From Plumapathes pennacea (taxonomy: Eukaryota > Cnidaria > Anthozoa > Antipatharia > Myriopathidae), in NCBI GenBank assembly GCA_964036295.1, contig OZ038471.1, positions 6,570,001 to 6,634,000 of the forward strand: DNA of 64,000 bases. The letters are read 5' to 3'. Both the position numbers and the translations under genes were made by a program. This document shows, one piece after another, positions 10,621-21,648 of this stretch (position 1 is the stretch's first letter; each line of letters opens with the position of its first letter). Under the pieces are notes generated by a model. The model was not told where the DNA came from. It saw only the letters and a list, made by a program, of their open reading frames with translations, and did not search any database.

Positions 10621-11374
10621 CTTTCACTGGTACAAACCAAAACTCCAAAGGAATTCAAAAAGACGGGTTTGAAGAGAACCTATCCGTTTTAATTCACGCA
10701 CAAATTTTATCAATGAAAAAGTCGGGTTTTACCAGGTTGAAAATATGCGCGCAAAAATATCGAACATCTCACTATTTCTGGAAAGCTCATTCTAATAAAA
10801 ACAAAAACAAAATTAGCTAACCTGTCTCCATACAGTTCCAATGACCAAGAATACAACGACTTGAATTATTATTCGACGTTCATGTCCGAGGTCACAGAAA
10901 GACGACTTTCCAGCAACAAAAGTCCTTGTGAAATTGCCAACCGAGTCCACATAGGGAAGCGTGAAGTCTAAGAGTTCAACAAAGATACCACTAGTGTTTT
11001 TGGGACTTCTAACTTGATCTCTGGAGAAAAAATATATCGTCACTAAAATGCAATCCAGTTGAAACAAACAGACGAAGAAAATATGCAAGGGACACCAACG
11101 CTTTTCATAAAAACCACCCGAGTTCAACCACGAATCTCACTGTTGTTTGTAGACGTCGAACTCTATTCTTGTCGAACCAATAGAAGCCTAAAGTTACACT
11201 ATTTCATTGGTAATAAAAATAACACACGAACGAAAACAGGACCGAGCTCTTCTGAATTTAGTTCGATCGAAGAAGACTACATTCAAACGCAAATTTCTCG
11301 CAAATTTCTCGCAAATTGTTCATTGACACGTATTTCGTTTGTGTACTGCACAAGTTGAAGCAATTACCACTCAC
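10621..11374. other. No confident gene; one weak exon-like frame
   Basis: A minus-strand frame (about 10813-11020) has an acceptor and a donor-like GTTAGC but joins out of frame with the exon at 11375, giving a stop. I therefore leave it unannotated as coding. Confidence 0.35.
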
Positions 11375-11618
11375 CAAAAAGGCAGACCTTCCATGAACTC
11401 CTCTGGTTTGAACTGTTCGTCAATAAAGCTCTGCGGAAACGAAAAACACGTGTTGTTACTAACGGTCTTCAGGCGAGGATAAATACAAGACCCAGGAGGC
11501 TGTTTGGCAAGAAATACTTTCACGAGGCATAGAGCAGTTTGACTTTAGCTTAGGAACAGCAACATTTATCCATAAACCAAGCAATACTCACCGAAAAACC
11601 TAAACTTTCGTTCGACAT
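11375..11618 (-). CDS. Putative first two coding exons of an unidentified gene (partial)
   Basis: Exon 1 (11618-11592) starts ATG TCG AAC GAA and encodes nine residues, MSNESLGFS, ending at a gtgagt donor in phase 0. Exon 2 (11430-11375) follows a TTTCCGCAG acceptor and encodes SFIDEQFKPEEFMEGLPF, ending after TG at another gtgagt donor in phase 2. Two consensus donors, an acceptor and an unbroken frame support a real 5' gene end. The next exon should begin with G, C or T and lie at lower coordinates, where the tandem arrays would then sit in an intron. I did not find it and do not recognise the protein. Confidence 0.5.
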
Positions 11619-13769
11619 GTCCGCTCAGCTCAGATTCAAATTGATGAATAAAAATGCAAATTCGTGAGTTGGCGCGCGTGCACATGGAATGTAAAATCCT
11701 TACATTCGAGTGGCATAGATTAGCATAACACTGCCAGGCAGTTCTTTGGCATAACATTATTTTGCATTACACAACGACACTGCACGCGACAGACCAAAAG
11801 CAGAGCATATCCGCCTCGGAAGGGTTCGCCGCTTCTCTTTCTCAGCCGTACTACACGTGCCAGTCGCACTCATACCCTGCTCCTACTCAAATAGTGCCAC
11901 GCCCTGAGTTTTACGATTCTCTGACTATCTTTTTGCAGTGCCTTACAGGAAGGTTGCACCTGTTTCTGATACAAACTAGGAAAGACTTAGCGTTTAAAAT
12001 GGTCACATTTTGGCCAGGATATGGCCGGATTTTCGCAGCTTCATACGAAGTCCTCGTAACTCAGATTATGCACAAACATATTGAAGTCCGAGAATTCATC
12101 ACTATGGATCGCTGTCGAACGCAGACTTTCACGGAAGAGCAACACTAAGATGCTCAATGAATGAAAAGAACTGCATGTACCAATATAACAATAGTTCGGG
12201 ACTGTCAGATAAATGTATGTGGACTACTTATTGTTGTGATACCTTGGCCAAAATTCATCCAATTTGTACGCCGATTCCTTCCTATGTGTAGGCTGGCAAA
12301 AAATTACCCCCCCCCCCCCCCCCCCCCCGAAAAAGTGGTAAGGCGGCACATCAGGGTGACAGACGTTCACAGCAAGGTGACAGACGGTCACATCAGGTTG
12401 AGTAATCCTGGTCTTAGTCTTTACTTGCCGAAGGCGGACCAAGTATTAAAATGGGAAGAATTTTTTTATTGGGATCGAGAATTGGCTAACGCTGATTGGT
12501 TGGGGCGCTGGTCAGTGATGTCATTTTTTTCCATGAATACTGTCATGAGTTTGAAATATTAATGATGTATTGAAATCAGTGAAACAATATGAAATAGAAT
12601 TGCACAACTTCCCAATGTAGAGAAATGTACGATGAAACAAATGCTCAGAACTTTGAGAACGTGAAGACACAATCTGAACGAAGGAGCTGGAGAATCCAAG
12701 TGAGTGACGACACGCGGGGAGCAACTTTACCGCTCGGCCGGGTAGACTTCACAGATTTTGTCCAACCGTTTAACTTGGAAGTACTTTGTCTTCTTTTACT
12801 CTGCATTGTTTGCATATCATGCACAGTTTAACTTTGACACCTACATATTTATCAGAGGCCATGATACTCCAGCCTGGGCTGCATCCAAACTAAATACGTG
12901 CGTAAAGAGAACTGTGCCGTTCTTCTTTTGGCTGAGTTTCAAGTTGAATAAATTTAATATCTACAAGGTCTACAAGAAACATCAAGAACGCAGACTTTCA
13001 GGGAATACCAACACTGAGATGCGCAATAAATGAAAAACGTTTTGCCCTTGATACTATCGTACAAATTAAAGGAAAAACGCATATACCAATATATCATTAG
13101 TACGCAGTATCGGGACTGTTAGGAAAATGTATGGGGCTACTTACTGCTACGATATCTTGGCTAACACTCAACCATTTTATACCCCGACTAGTTCCTGGTG
13201 TCCCTACTTAGGCTTGCCAAAATCCCTAAAAATATCCGGATCAAGGGCCCTCCTATACTCTAGAACAGTACAGAAATCCTGCTGAGGGATGATTTTTTGC
13301 TAAAGTAACGGGTGATTTTAGAGCCGTTTTGAAGTCATTTAAAACTGGCATTGTTCAACAAACTCACCTGATTTTTGCAGTTCTCTCACCACCTTTTCGG
13401 CATTGTCTCATACAGTGAAGATGTGTCTGTTGCTGATACACACTAGGAAAGATTTCGCATTTAAAATGTTAAATTTCGGCCAAGATATAACCAGATTTTA
13501 TCCACCCCAGACAAGTCCTGATAACCCAGATTAGAACCTAATATGTTATGATCTGCCTGTATATGAATAGACTATTTTTAATTTGCACGGAAGCCATAAA
13601 TGCACCTAGACATAATAACTTTTCAATCTCTTCTTCACCATTGGTATGAGCAGTAAGTCTGTAAACGCCTCAATAGTCACTAATAACTTATCAATCTATT
13701 CTCTTCATAAATGCTAAGGCTCACAAATTTAATGAGGCATCTGAAATATGAGAAAATGTCAAATCAAGG

Positions 13770-14215
13770 GTGGAGTCCCGGGGGGGGGGGGGGGGGGTAC
13801 TCCCATATATAAGCCATATAGGTATGTGCCGCCCCAAAGGGTATCGTTTTCAAGCATTTTTAGTCTGAAATAGGGCATCGATTTTGCCTTTTTGGTCTGA
13901 AATAGGGTATCGATTTTGTCTTTTTGGTCTGATTTTAACAGAAATATGTCGCCACGGACATTGCACAGAAAATGGAAGAAAACACAGGGCGGAAATCATT
14001 GCAAAAGAACAAAAAATCTCTAAACAAAGGTCTGAAATAGGGTATACATTTTGGAGTCAGGTCTGAAATAGGGTATACATTTTTGGAGTCAGGTCTCAAA
14101 TAGGGTATAGAAAATCAGGTATTTTGGTCTGAAATTAGGGTAAGGGTTTTCAGGACCAGGCGGCACACCCCCACCCAAAGTGCCCCCCCCCCCCCCCCCC
14201 CCGGGGGTGGAGTGG
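13770..14215. repeat. GGTCTGAAATAGGGTA repeat block bounded by G and C runs
   Basis: A run of about 18 G starts at 13780 and about 20 C end at 14202. Between them GGTCTGAAATAGGGTA-type units occur at about 13864, 13898, 14029, 14060 and 14091. Inverted or partial relatives of the block, also next to homopolymer C/G runs, lie at about 35325-35560 and 62780-62930, and a short one near 61530-61600. The recurrent link between this unit and the run suggests a single mobile family with a poly-G/C end. Confidence 0.7.
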
Positions 14216-15786
14216 TGGGAGGGGGAGGGGGAGGGGTCAGACAGCTTTGCTGATTGCTCTTCATTATGAAGTTATTAGGGAAAGAATATTCAGAAAATTA
14301 AGACTTGTATGCATCCACTATATTGATGTACTGCTTCAGAATTATGCCCAGAAAAACCACATGCAGTAATTCCGCAACACCATTTTTGCGAATCCCTCAA
14401 TTGAATTTACAGCTTACCCCTATCATACAATTTTCCCTTCACCAGCCACTCTTTCGACCAATAAGAATACCAAAAAGCACTGTTTGCTATACCCTTTCTT
14501 ATAACTGAGGCTTGAAAAGGGACCTCTTTCAGGCCAAGCCTCCCACAACTATAGTCAATAACAGGAAATTTTAGCCAAGATATAGCTCCAAGTTTTATCT
14601 GCCACAAAAAAACATCCTTATAACTCAGATTATGCCTTGAAATGTCAAAGTCTGCAAGTTCACCAGTGTGTAGCACTGTCACAGAAAATCACAAGAATAC
14701 AGGGAAAACCACCACTGAGATACCCAATGAATGACAGAAGTTTTGCACTTAATACTATTGTACAAGAAAATGCACGTACCAATAAGCATCTGAGAGAAAC
14801 ATGGTATCTTATAATGTTACACGAAAAAAATGTCACTTTTGAGTACCTCTTATAAAATCGCTAATATTAAAAAATCTATAAAAATGAGTAGAACCAGTTG
14901 TGGTATTTTATAAATCTATAAACACTATAAACCATTAAATACTTGAAGGATAAACGAGACAGTACAAACAGCGAAAATATTGACATCTCTATTCGATGGT
15001 AACGACTATGTTACAAAATTGTGAGACATGTATATATCAGTCCTTAATGCTTCAGCAAATAGAATATTCAGCAGTGATTTTCAAGCTTGAAACAAACTAT
15101 TGCCATACAAGCCCGGCAGGGAAAATACAAACTACCTCCTATCCACAGAATGAAAAAAGGAATTGATGATGTTTCCATGAAAATTTGTCGGTAAGACAGG
15201 GGTTTTTTCGCCTACTCTTGGTGACTTGATGGTCCATAGTTCAAGATTATTGGTGCTTTGCCTCCGGCAACTTTTACTAATTTACTCGCTATAGTGCAGA
15301 GCTTTCTTAAGAGAGTAGAAACCTAAAAAACATCAGAAAAAATTTCTTTCGGTACCAAAGTTGTGAGACAGTGATTGGCCACTTTAGCTGAGAATGAGCC
15401 TGGTGTGAAACCTCACACTAAATTTATGAGCCCTGGCATTTATTAAAAGAAAAGATTAAAAAGTCGTTATTGACTATAATTAAAAGTATTTAGTACAGTA
15501 CTGCACTTGAAATCTTTCCTAGTGCGTGAAAGTACAATTATAACAGATGCATCTTCACTAAGAGACACCCTGAATAGTTGGTCAGACAACTGCAAAAATC
15601 AGGTGAGTTTGTTGAAACAATGTCATTTAGAGTGGACCTTCGGACAGCTCTACAGTAAAATCACCCCTCAGCACAAATTTACTATTTTCTAAAGGTTTGG
15701 AGGGCAATTGACCCATACAGTATATTTTGGGGGATTTTGGCTATCCTAAACAGGGTCAACAGGAACTAATCAGCATAAAAACTGAG

Positions 15787-16027
15787 CCACATCTCACAAG
15801 CCTTACGATTTTACAGCTTGTTACCTCAATGTGGGAACCTGAGCCCATGTATAGCTATACCATGCTGACGAGGCCTAATAAGGCCGAAACAGCTGTCCAT
15901 GGCTGCTATTACTTGGGCTCAGAAAAAAAATTTTTTTTTGGTAGATCAAGGGGTAATGCTTGCTACCACTGTGGCCTTTGTGCCCTATTCTGTGGCTTCA
16001 GCTTACCAGCACATTGTGCAGTTCTGA
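15787..16027 (+). mobile_element. Small insertion carrying a hammerhead ribozyme
   Basis: The ribozyme at 15839-15922 is embedded in about 240 bp with no match to the surrounding repeat family. AGCATAAAAACTG occurs immediately to the left (ending 15786) and again to the right (ending 16044), consistent with a target-site duplication, though similarity to the host repeat may extend a few bases past the left copy. An A8-T9 stretch follows the ribozyme. No open frame of use is present, so the unit would be a non-autonomous retroelement. Confidence 0.45.
15839..15922 (+). ncRNA. Type I hammerhead ribozyme, minimal stem III
   Basis: Every invariant core position is present. CTGACGA lies at 15865-15871 and GAAA at 15886-15889. 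Stem II is GGCC-TAATAA-GGCC (15872-15885). Stem III is ACA-GC-TGT, with A15.1 and U16.1 paired, followed by the cleavage triplet GTC (15895-15897); the predicted cut falls between 15897 and 15898. Stem I pairs CATG with CATG next to the core, TAGC (15852-15855) with GCTA (15905-15908), and CTGAGCCCA (15839-15847) with TGGGCTCAG (15914-15922). The tiny stem III is the form known from animal retroelements (Penelope-like elements, retrozyme-like circular RNAs), where dimers are thought to cleave better. Activity is inferred, not shown. Confidence 0.88.
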
Positions 16028-16699
16028 TTAGCATAAAAACTGGTTGAATTTCAGTAATGATATTGACAACAAATACTGTATGATAGTGTATCAAGCACAA
16101 AACTCCTGTCATTTCATTGAGCATTTCATTGTTGGTTTCCCTGAAAGTCTGCATTCTTGAAGTTTTATTTAGACAGTGCTGCACACTGGTGAACACACAG
16201 ACTTTACCATTTTAAGGCACCTGATCTGAGTTATAAAGACTTTGCTTGGGGCTGATAAAATCTGGCTATAATATATTGGCTGAAATGTAACATTTTAAGT
16301 TGCAAAATCTTTTCTAGTATGTGTCAGCAACAGACACATCTTCATTGTGCGACACTTTGTAATATAGGGTGGGAGAGCTGCAAAATACAGGTGAGTTTGT
16401 TGATGAAATAGTGTCATTTTCAAGGGCCCTGAAAATGGTTCTAAAATCACTGATTTTCTAAACAAAAAATCACTCCTCAGCATGAATGTGTCAATTTCTA
16501 GAATTTAGGAGGGCGGTTGCCCTATATATGTTTAGGGATTTGGCCAGTCTAAACAGGGCCACCAGGAAGTAATTGGCATAAAAATCTCAGCCATGATATC
16601 ACAACTAATTGATTCCCCATAAATGTACATGCACATTTACCTTACAACTCAGATACTGCATACTGATGATATCTAATTACAAATCAAAACAAATTATTA

Positions 16700-17690
16700 C
16701 AAATTTCGAAAAATGGAAGTGGTTTTGAGAACATAGAACCGCTTTCAATTAACGGTCAAAAATCGAAACCAGAATAAGTACACCAAGTCTATTCTGTCCA
16801 AATCAGTTTTAAACAATCAAATACCAAAGGAAATCATGTTTGGTTTTCCTTTGAAAGAGAAACCATTACAAGACTTTTGAAATACATACATTTTATTTAG
16901 TCTTATTTTTCTTCAGCCATTTACAAGAAAATATAGCAAGGATCTTGCAGGATAGAAAACATAACATAATCCTAGATACTGGTAGGATCTGGTTTAATAA
17001 GATCCTCTTAGATCTTCATGGATAAACACAACAAGATCCTGGCAGGATCATCCTTGGATAAACATACTGTAGCTAGATCCCAGCATTAACGCTAAATTCT
17101 GGTCGGGCAAGTAAATTCAGTGCAATGGTTGCCTGACCGGGCAACAAAGAAAGGATGAAACAATTACTGGACATTGCTTGAAATCAATCTGCAGTCCGTG
17201 AATGTCACATTCTGTATCTGAAAGACTCTCTCTCTCTCTCAGTTATTCCAGTAAATGTCAACGGTAGCAAAAATTAGTATAGCTAAAACATGGTTTTATC
17301 CTTCCGCACACCAATCGCACCAGTTGTCGAAATCACGTTAACGAAGCCCAACACTCTGTTAATGTTTTGACCAGTTCGTAAATCAGTACGAAGATGATCG
17401 TCAAAATATCAGAAAAAATGCCCGGGATTACCAGCAATTTTTCAGGCTACTTTAAAGCGCACAACATATTTTCTCTAGGATTTGAAAATCTAAGCGGCAA
17501 GAATTGTAATACATGCTTCCCTTCCTGTGGACTTCAGAAGCAATATAAGGATTGTTCAGAAACAAAACTTCGAGGGAAATCAAATGTAGTTGTAAATTAT
17601 ATGTGCCGGCCGTTTGATCAATTCTGATAGACATTCACTCTTAACCCTTTCACCTTTCACTTCCAAGAGTGATTAATTCTCCCAGGCATA
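16700..17690. other. No gene recognised
   Basis: AT-rich sequence with short frames only. Near 17641 a piece reading TTAACCCTTTCACCTTTCAC then TTCCAAGAGTGATTAATTCT resembles one end of the TTAACCCTTT MITE family. Confidence 0.4.
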
Positions 17691-17940
17691 TAGGAAGGAA
17701 AATATGTCAAGCAAAAACTCACCTTCATTCCTGACCCCTGGGTCCGTCCTCATGCGAGCCCAGTGAGTTCATGAGCAACTATTTTCTTTGCTGGACATAC
17801 TGCCGACAGCGTGACACTTTTACCTATGTGTATTCGAGTCCCTGGTGATGACATTGTCGCTAACAATGCAGATATTAGGGGAAATCTTGAGCTTCAGTTT
17901 AAACCTGATTATGTCCGCCATTTTGTCAAGTATTGCGCGC
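17690..17940 (+). repeat. Dispersed ~300-bp repeat, copy 2
   Basis: Plus-oriented relative of 790-1080 and 23590-23880. It contains GCCGACAGCGTGACACTTTT (about 17801), TCGAGTCCCTGGTGATGACA and CCGCCATTTTGTC (about 17910). Confidence 0.65.
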
Positions 17941-18377
17941 CCGCGATGTAATCATTCTGCGGTATCCTTCATGTAAGTCAATATATAGGGTTTTACATAA
18001 TGGAAGCACGGGAAGGACAGCCGCGCAAGACTGAAAACGAGTTTAGACCCGATCGCCTCACGACCGAGAATCGGACGATGTCGGTAAATCCAAGATGACT
18101 GTCTTCTGTGTATTTCATCGAACGATGAAATGAACAAGCCTTATTGAGTTAAGTGAAATAACATCGCTTCCTTTCATCATAGTTTAGACGATTATAATAC
18201 ATACATGTATTGAACCTCGTGGCGAACTAAACTGTAGAAAATGTGACGTGTCCTTCCCGCTGGTATGGTGTAATCGTTTTAAGTGAAGAGTAAGTGTATC
18301 TTCAATAAAATCAAGTGGCATCTCTTCCTTTGATGGTGATTTTAGACAACTGAGGCGAATTAAACCGTGGAAAATGT

Positions 18378-18425
18378 GTCCTTCCCGCTGGTACGATGGA
18401 GTTCGATCGTACCAGCGGGAAGGAC
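18378..18425. repeat. Perfect 20-bp hairpin
   Basis: GTCCTTCCCGCTGGTACGAT (18378-18397) is followed by an 8-nt loop and its exact complement (18406-18425). A diverged forward copy of the left arm with its flanks lies near 18250, so the hairpin probably belongs to a small repeated element. Confidence 0.85.
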
Positions 18426-18743
18426 AGCGGCCCGGGGACAGCGGGAAATAACCAGACTATCTTTAACCGTATCTTCAGTCGAGGATATACAGAGTAAAAT
18501 GTACCATCGGTGTTACGTTATCTGTGTTGCTTGGGCTTTGTAGAGGCACACACAACAACGTGTATTGAACAAGAACTGTCTTTAATGTTGATATGCCGAG
18601 TGCGTACAGTTGACTGATGTATCGGTTATTGTAGTTTGTTGATGGCATGCTAATCATTCTAAATATCACGATAGGATTATGTTACGAATACGATACGATA
18701 CTAAATGGCTATTTGTGTAATTGAACTGCTAAATGTCAAACCG

Positions 18744-19982
18744 TCACATCTCCTTTCGTTTAAAAATAAAGAAACTAAACTGAAGTATAACGACATCGTA
18801 ATCTTGATGCCAGACTGGTGGCCTGCGAACACGCGACGAGCGCCGTGGTGCTGTTGGCGTCGCTTCCGCGGTGCTCTCGATAACGGGAGGCACACTGGCT
18901 TGGACAGATTCGGCCTCGTCCTGATGGCCAGGTACAAGTGAGTCCTGGCTGGGGGCGGATGGTTCAATGGCTGTGCTCGCGTGTGCTGGAAGTTCGGTTT
19001 CCAGGGCCGTGGGTGGTGGACTTTCAGGTGTCGTCCGTAGTTGACGCCGGTTGCGACGGTAGCGACGACCTGCGACTTCCACTTCGTAGGAGCGGTTTGG
19101 AAGTACTTTTACGCAGCTTCCGAGTGACCATTTTGTCTCTCCTGGAAGCTTCATGCGTACTGCCTGGCTTTGTTTTATTGCAGGCAGTGGTTGGCTTTTC
19201 TTATCGTAGCGCTCTTTCTGCAGGTGCTTTCGATGTGCCAACTTCTGCGATGTCTGGTAGTCTACCTCTGGCTTGAGTAGTTTGGTGTGCGTCGGTAACA
19301 TCGTCCTTGTTCTACGTCCCATGAGGCGCTGCACTGGTGAAGTTCCAAGACCTTCGCTTGGTGTATTTCGCCAGTCCAGTAGAGCCAGTAGCGGTTCTTT
19401 CTGGTCAGCTTTGGCTTTCTTCATGAGTGCCTTGCACACCTTGACTGCATTTTCTGCTTTCCCGTTTGACTGCGGGTAATGAGGGCTTGATGTTTTGTGC
19501 TTGAATCCCCAAGATTCCGCAAACTTATTGAAGTCTCCTGAAGTGAACTGAGTTCCGTTATCAGTGACCAAGACCTCGGGGATGCCATGACGGGAAAATT
19601 GCACCTTGAATGCATTGATCACATTAGCTGAAGTGGGCCGTTTCAGTTCCTGTACTTCGAAGTAACTTGACCAGTAGTCGATCATTATGAGGAATTGCTG
19701 GTGCCCGAGCTCAAATAGATCGGCTCCTACTTTCGACCAAGGTCGGCTCGGCATCTCGTGCGGTGGTTGCAACTCTTCTCTGCACTGCTCTGGTCGGTAC
19801 GTTTGACAAATGCTGCACTTGGACACGTAGTCCGTCACATCAGCATTCATTCGTGGCCAGTAGAGAAGTTCTCTTGCTCTTCTCAGGCATCCTCCCATTC
19901 CAATGTGGGACCGATGAATCTCCTTCAGCATATCCCTGCGTAGGGCTGCCGGAACGACGAGTCGTTCACCTCTGTATATCAA
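18744..19982 (-). pseudogene. Gypsy integrase segment
   Basis: The 412-codon frame carries the zinc-binding region with IHRSH and, about 30 residues later, CSIC; the catalytic core with D in VGADLFEL, D in VLVTDNGTQF and E in SNGKAENAV, completing the D,D,E triad; and a basic C-terminal tail with RRSSRVRRPPVWHQDY. Its natural start is upstream and is lost at the frameshift near 20040-20060; the ATG at 19982 is internal. The last 13 or so residues do not look like element sequence and probably run into flanking DNA. Confidence 0.9.
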
Positions 19983-19996
19983 TCCGTCTTCTTCAA

Positions 19997-20800
19997 TTAG
20001 CTCACTTCGGCTGTCGTAGTACGGGTTAATTCTTGTGGGCAGGCCTTTTTACTCGTTGGCCAGCCTTTCTTCATAGTGAGGATGAGTTCCTGCATCTCGG
20101 CGTCCGCTGCTGTGACTTCCTTGAATTCCGTCAGGCGTCTCGGCGCTACCGAGAGGTCGTCCTTGTGACGTACTTCTTCCAGGGCCCGAACCTCGCTGCT
20201 ATCATGTTCGGCAGCCTCTGTTGTCCTTCTGTAGGCTCGGCTCAATGTGTCGGCGATGTACATCAAGTGGCCTTTCTTGTACTTTATGTCCAGAGAGTAG
20301 TTTTGCAGAGCCATTCTCATTCTCTGGAGTCTCTTTGGCGACTGATGGACGGACTTTTTAAACACTGCTTGAAGCGGTTCATGGTCAGACTCGACATGTA
20401 CGACATTCCGGCCGTAAATGTATTGATCAAATTTCTTGCACGACCAGACAATCGCCAGTAGCTCTTTCTCTATCTGAGCGTAGCGTCTCTCTGTGTCTGT
20501 CAGGGCTCTTGAAGCATAAGTGACAGGCTGGCCATTTTGCATAAGGACAGCTCCCAGTCCAGTCTCTGAGGCGTCGCACTGGATTGTGACTTCTTCTTTG
20601 ACATCATAGTACTTCAGCACAGGAGATTCTGTGAGGTACTTCTGTACGGTTTTAAAGGCGACGCTGTGCTGCTTGAGCCATTGCCACTCCACATCTTTGT
20701 CGTCTAGTCTGCGAAGTGGCTCGGTCATGTCGCTCAGGTGCGGCATAAACTTTGACAGATAGTTGACCATGCCAAGGAAACGTTTTAGGGCTTGTACTGT
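19997..20800 (-). pseudogene. Gypsy RNase H and connection segment
   Basis: From about 20797 downwards the frame reads VQALKRFLGMVNYLSKF (RT thumb and connection), then the RNase H part with TIQCDASETGLGAVL, where D and the glycine-rich turn are typical, SRALTDTERRYAQIEKELLA containing the catalytic E, and ESDHEPL. The frame stops at 19997 after a frameshift. The upstream part of the same open frame, to 20953, is out of frame with pol and not meaningful. Confidence 0.88.
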
Positions 20801-21648
20801 ACGTCTTCTGGCTCTGGCATGGCTAACAGTGCCTCTATCTTTGCGGGGTCTGCTTTGAGTCCCTCTGGAGTCAGCAGATGTCCCATGAAGGGCACTGTCG
20901 TTTGAGCTCGTCTGACTTTGTCTTTGTTGAGCCTCAGGTTCCAGGCGCGACATTTCGCGAAGAATGAACGTTCGTTCTCTTCTAAGCTCTTGTTGGCTTC
21001 TTCTTCTGTTTCTCCGTAACCAGCTATGACGAAATCATCTGCGATTACTTCAACACCATGGAGGCCCTCGATGAACTCGTGCATGGTGCGCTGCCATACC
21101 TCAGGGGCAGAACTGACGCCGAAGGGCATGCGGAGCCATCGGTACCTCCCAAAAGGTGTGTTGAATGTGGTTAAGTAGCTGGACTCACGGTTTAGCTTCT
21201 TCTGCCAGAAACCATCTTTGGCATCAACGACTGTAAATTTCTTGGCTTTGTTGAGACGGGTGGCGATCTCTTCTATGGTCGGCATTTGATAGTGTTCGCG
21301 CTTTATAGCCTGGTTAAGATCTTTTGGGTCAAGACATATTCGTATCTTGTGTGGTTTCACAACTACCAGCATACTGGACACCCACTCAGTTGGTTCGGTC
21401 ACTGGTGCTATGACCTGGCGTTCGACCAATTCATCAAGCTTGACCTTGATTTTTGGACGCAACGCAACCGGTACACGTCTCGGCGGGTGTATCTTGGGCT
21501 GAATGCTGTCGTCCGTGACGATTCTGTATTCACCTGGTAGTTCACCAAGTCCTCCAAAGATGTCTTTGTATTCTTCCAGGAGGTCCGTTCGTGACGTTGC
21601 TGTCAGTGCTAGGATGTCACAGTCATGTAATAAAATAAAAATGATCAA
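20785..21648 (-). pseudogene. Gypsy reverse transcriptase segment
   Basis: The frame shows the pol N-terminal stretch TDLLEEYKDIFGGLGELPGE, then RICLDPKDLNQAIKREHYQM, the DAKDGFWQ block with the first catalytic aspartate, FNTPFGRYRWLRMPFGVSSA, and the active-site motif VIADDFVIAG with the DD pair. The frame is lost near 20798, where a one-base change turns the expected continuation into a premature stop. The first residues before TSRTDLL are probably flanking sequence. Confidence 0.9.

Larger units (their letters stand above)
11740..16700. repeat. Patchwork of one dispersed repeat family in both orientations
   Basis: Related pieces lie at about 11900-12310, 12960-13560, 14500-14800, 15510-15800, 16020-16300 and 16310-16600. 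Markers: the phrase AGGTGAGTTTGTTGA at 15600 and 16390 returns as its complement at 13360; GATACACACTAGGAAAGAT at 13434 matches GATACAAACTAGGAAAGAC at 11970; CGCAGACTTTCA then CAACACTGAGATGC at 12990 matches pieces at 12120 and 14705. Divergence among copies is high. Poly-C/G runs interrupt it at 12308-12328 and 13780-14205. No protein is encoded by the family as far as I can see. Confidence 0.75.
18744..21648 (-). mobile_element. Truncated Ty3/Gypsy retrotransposon, pol only
   Basis: On the minus strand the order is reverse transcriptase, RNase H, integrase, as in Ty3/Gypsy pol. The sequence resembles the K02A2.6-like group common in marine invertebrates. Homology begins abruptly near 21630 and ends near 18790. 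I see no gag, no protease with a DSG/DTG site, no envelope gene, no long terminal repeats and no primer-binding site at either edge. Single-base indels break the frame near 20798 and near 20040-20060. It is a dead, doubly truncated copy. Confidence 0.93.

Noticed and set aside
10813-11127. Minus-strand exon candidate after 11375
   Set aside because: Joining the phase-2 end of exon 11430-11375 to its acceptor creates a stop codon, so it cannot be the next exon as it stands.
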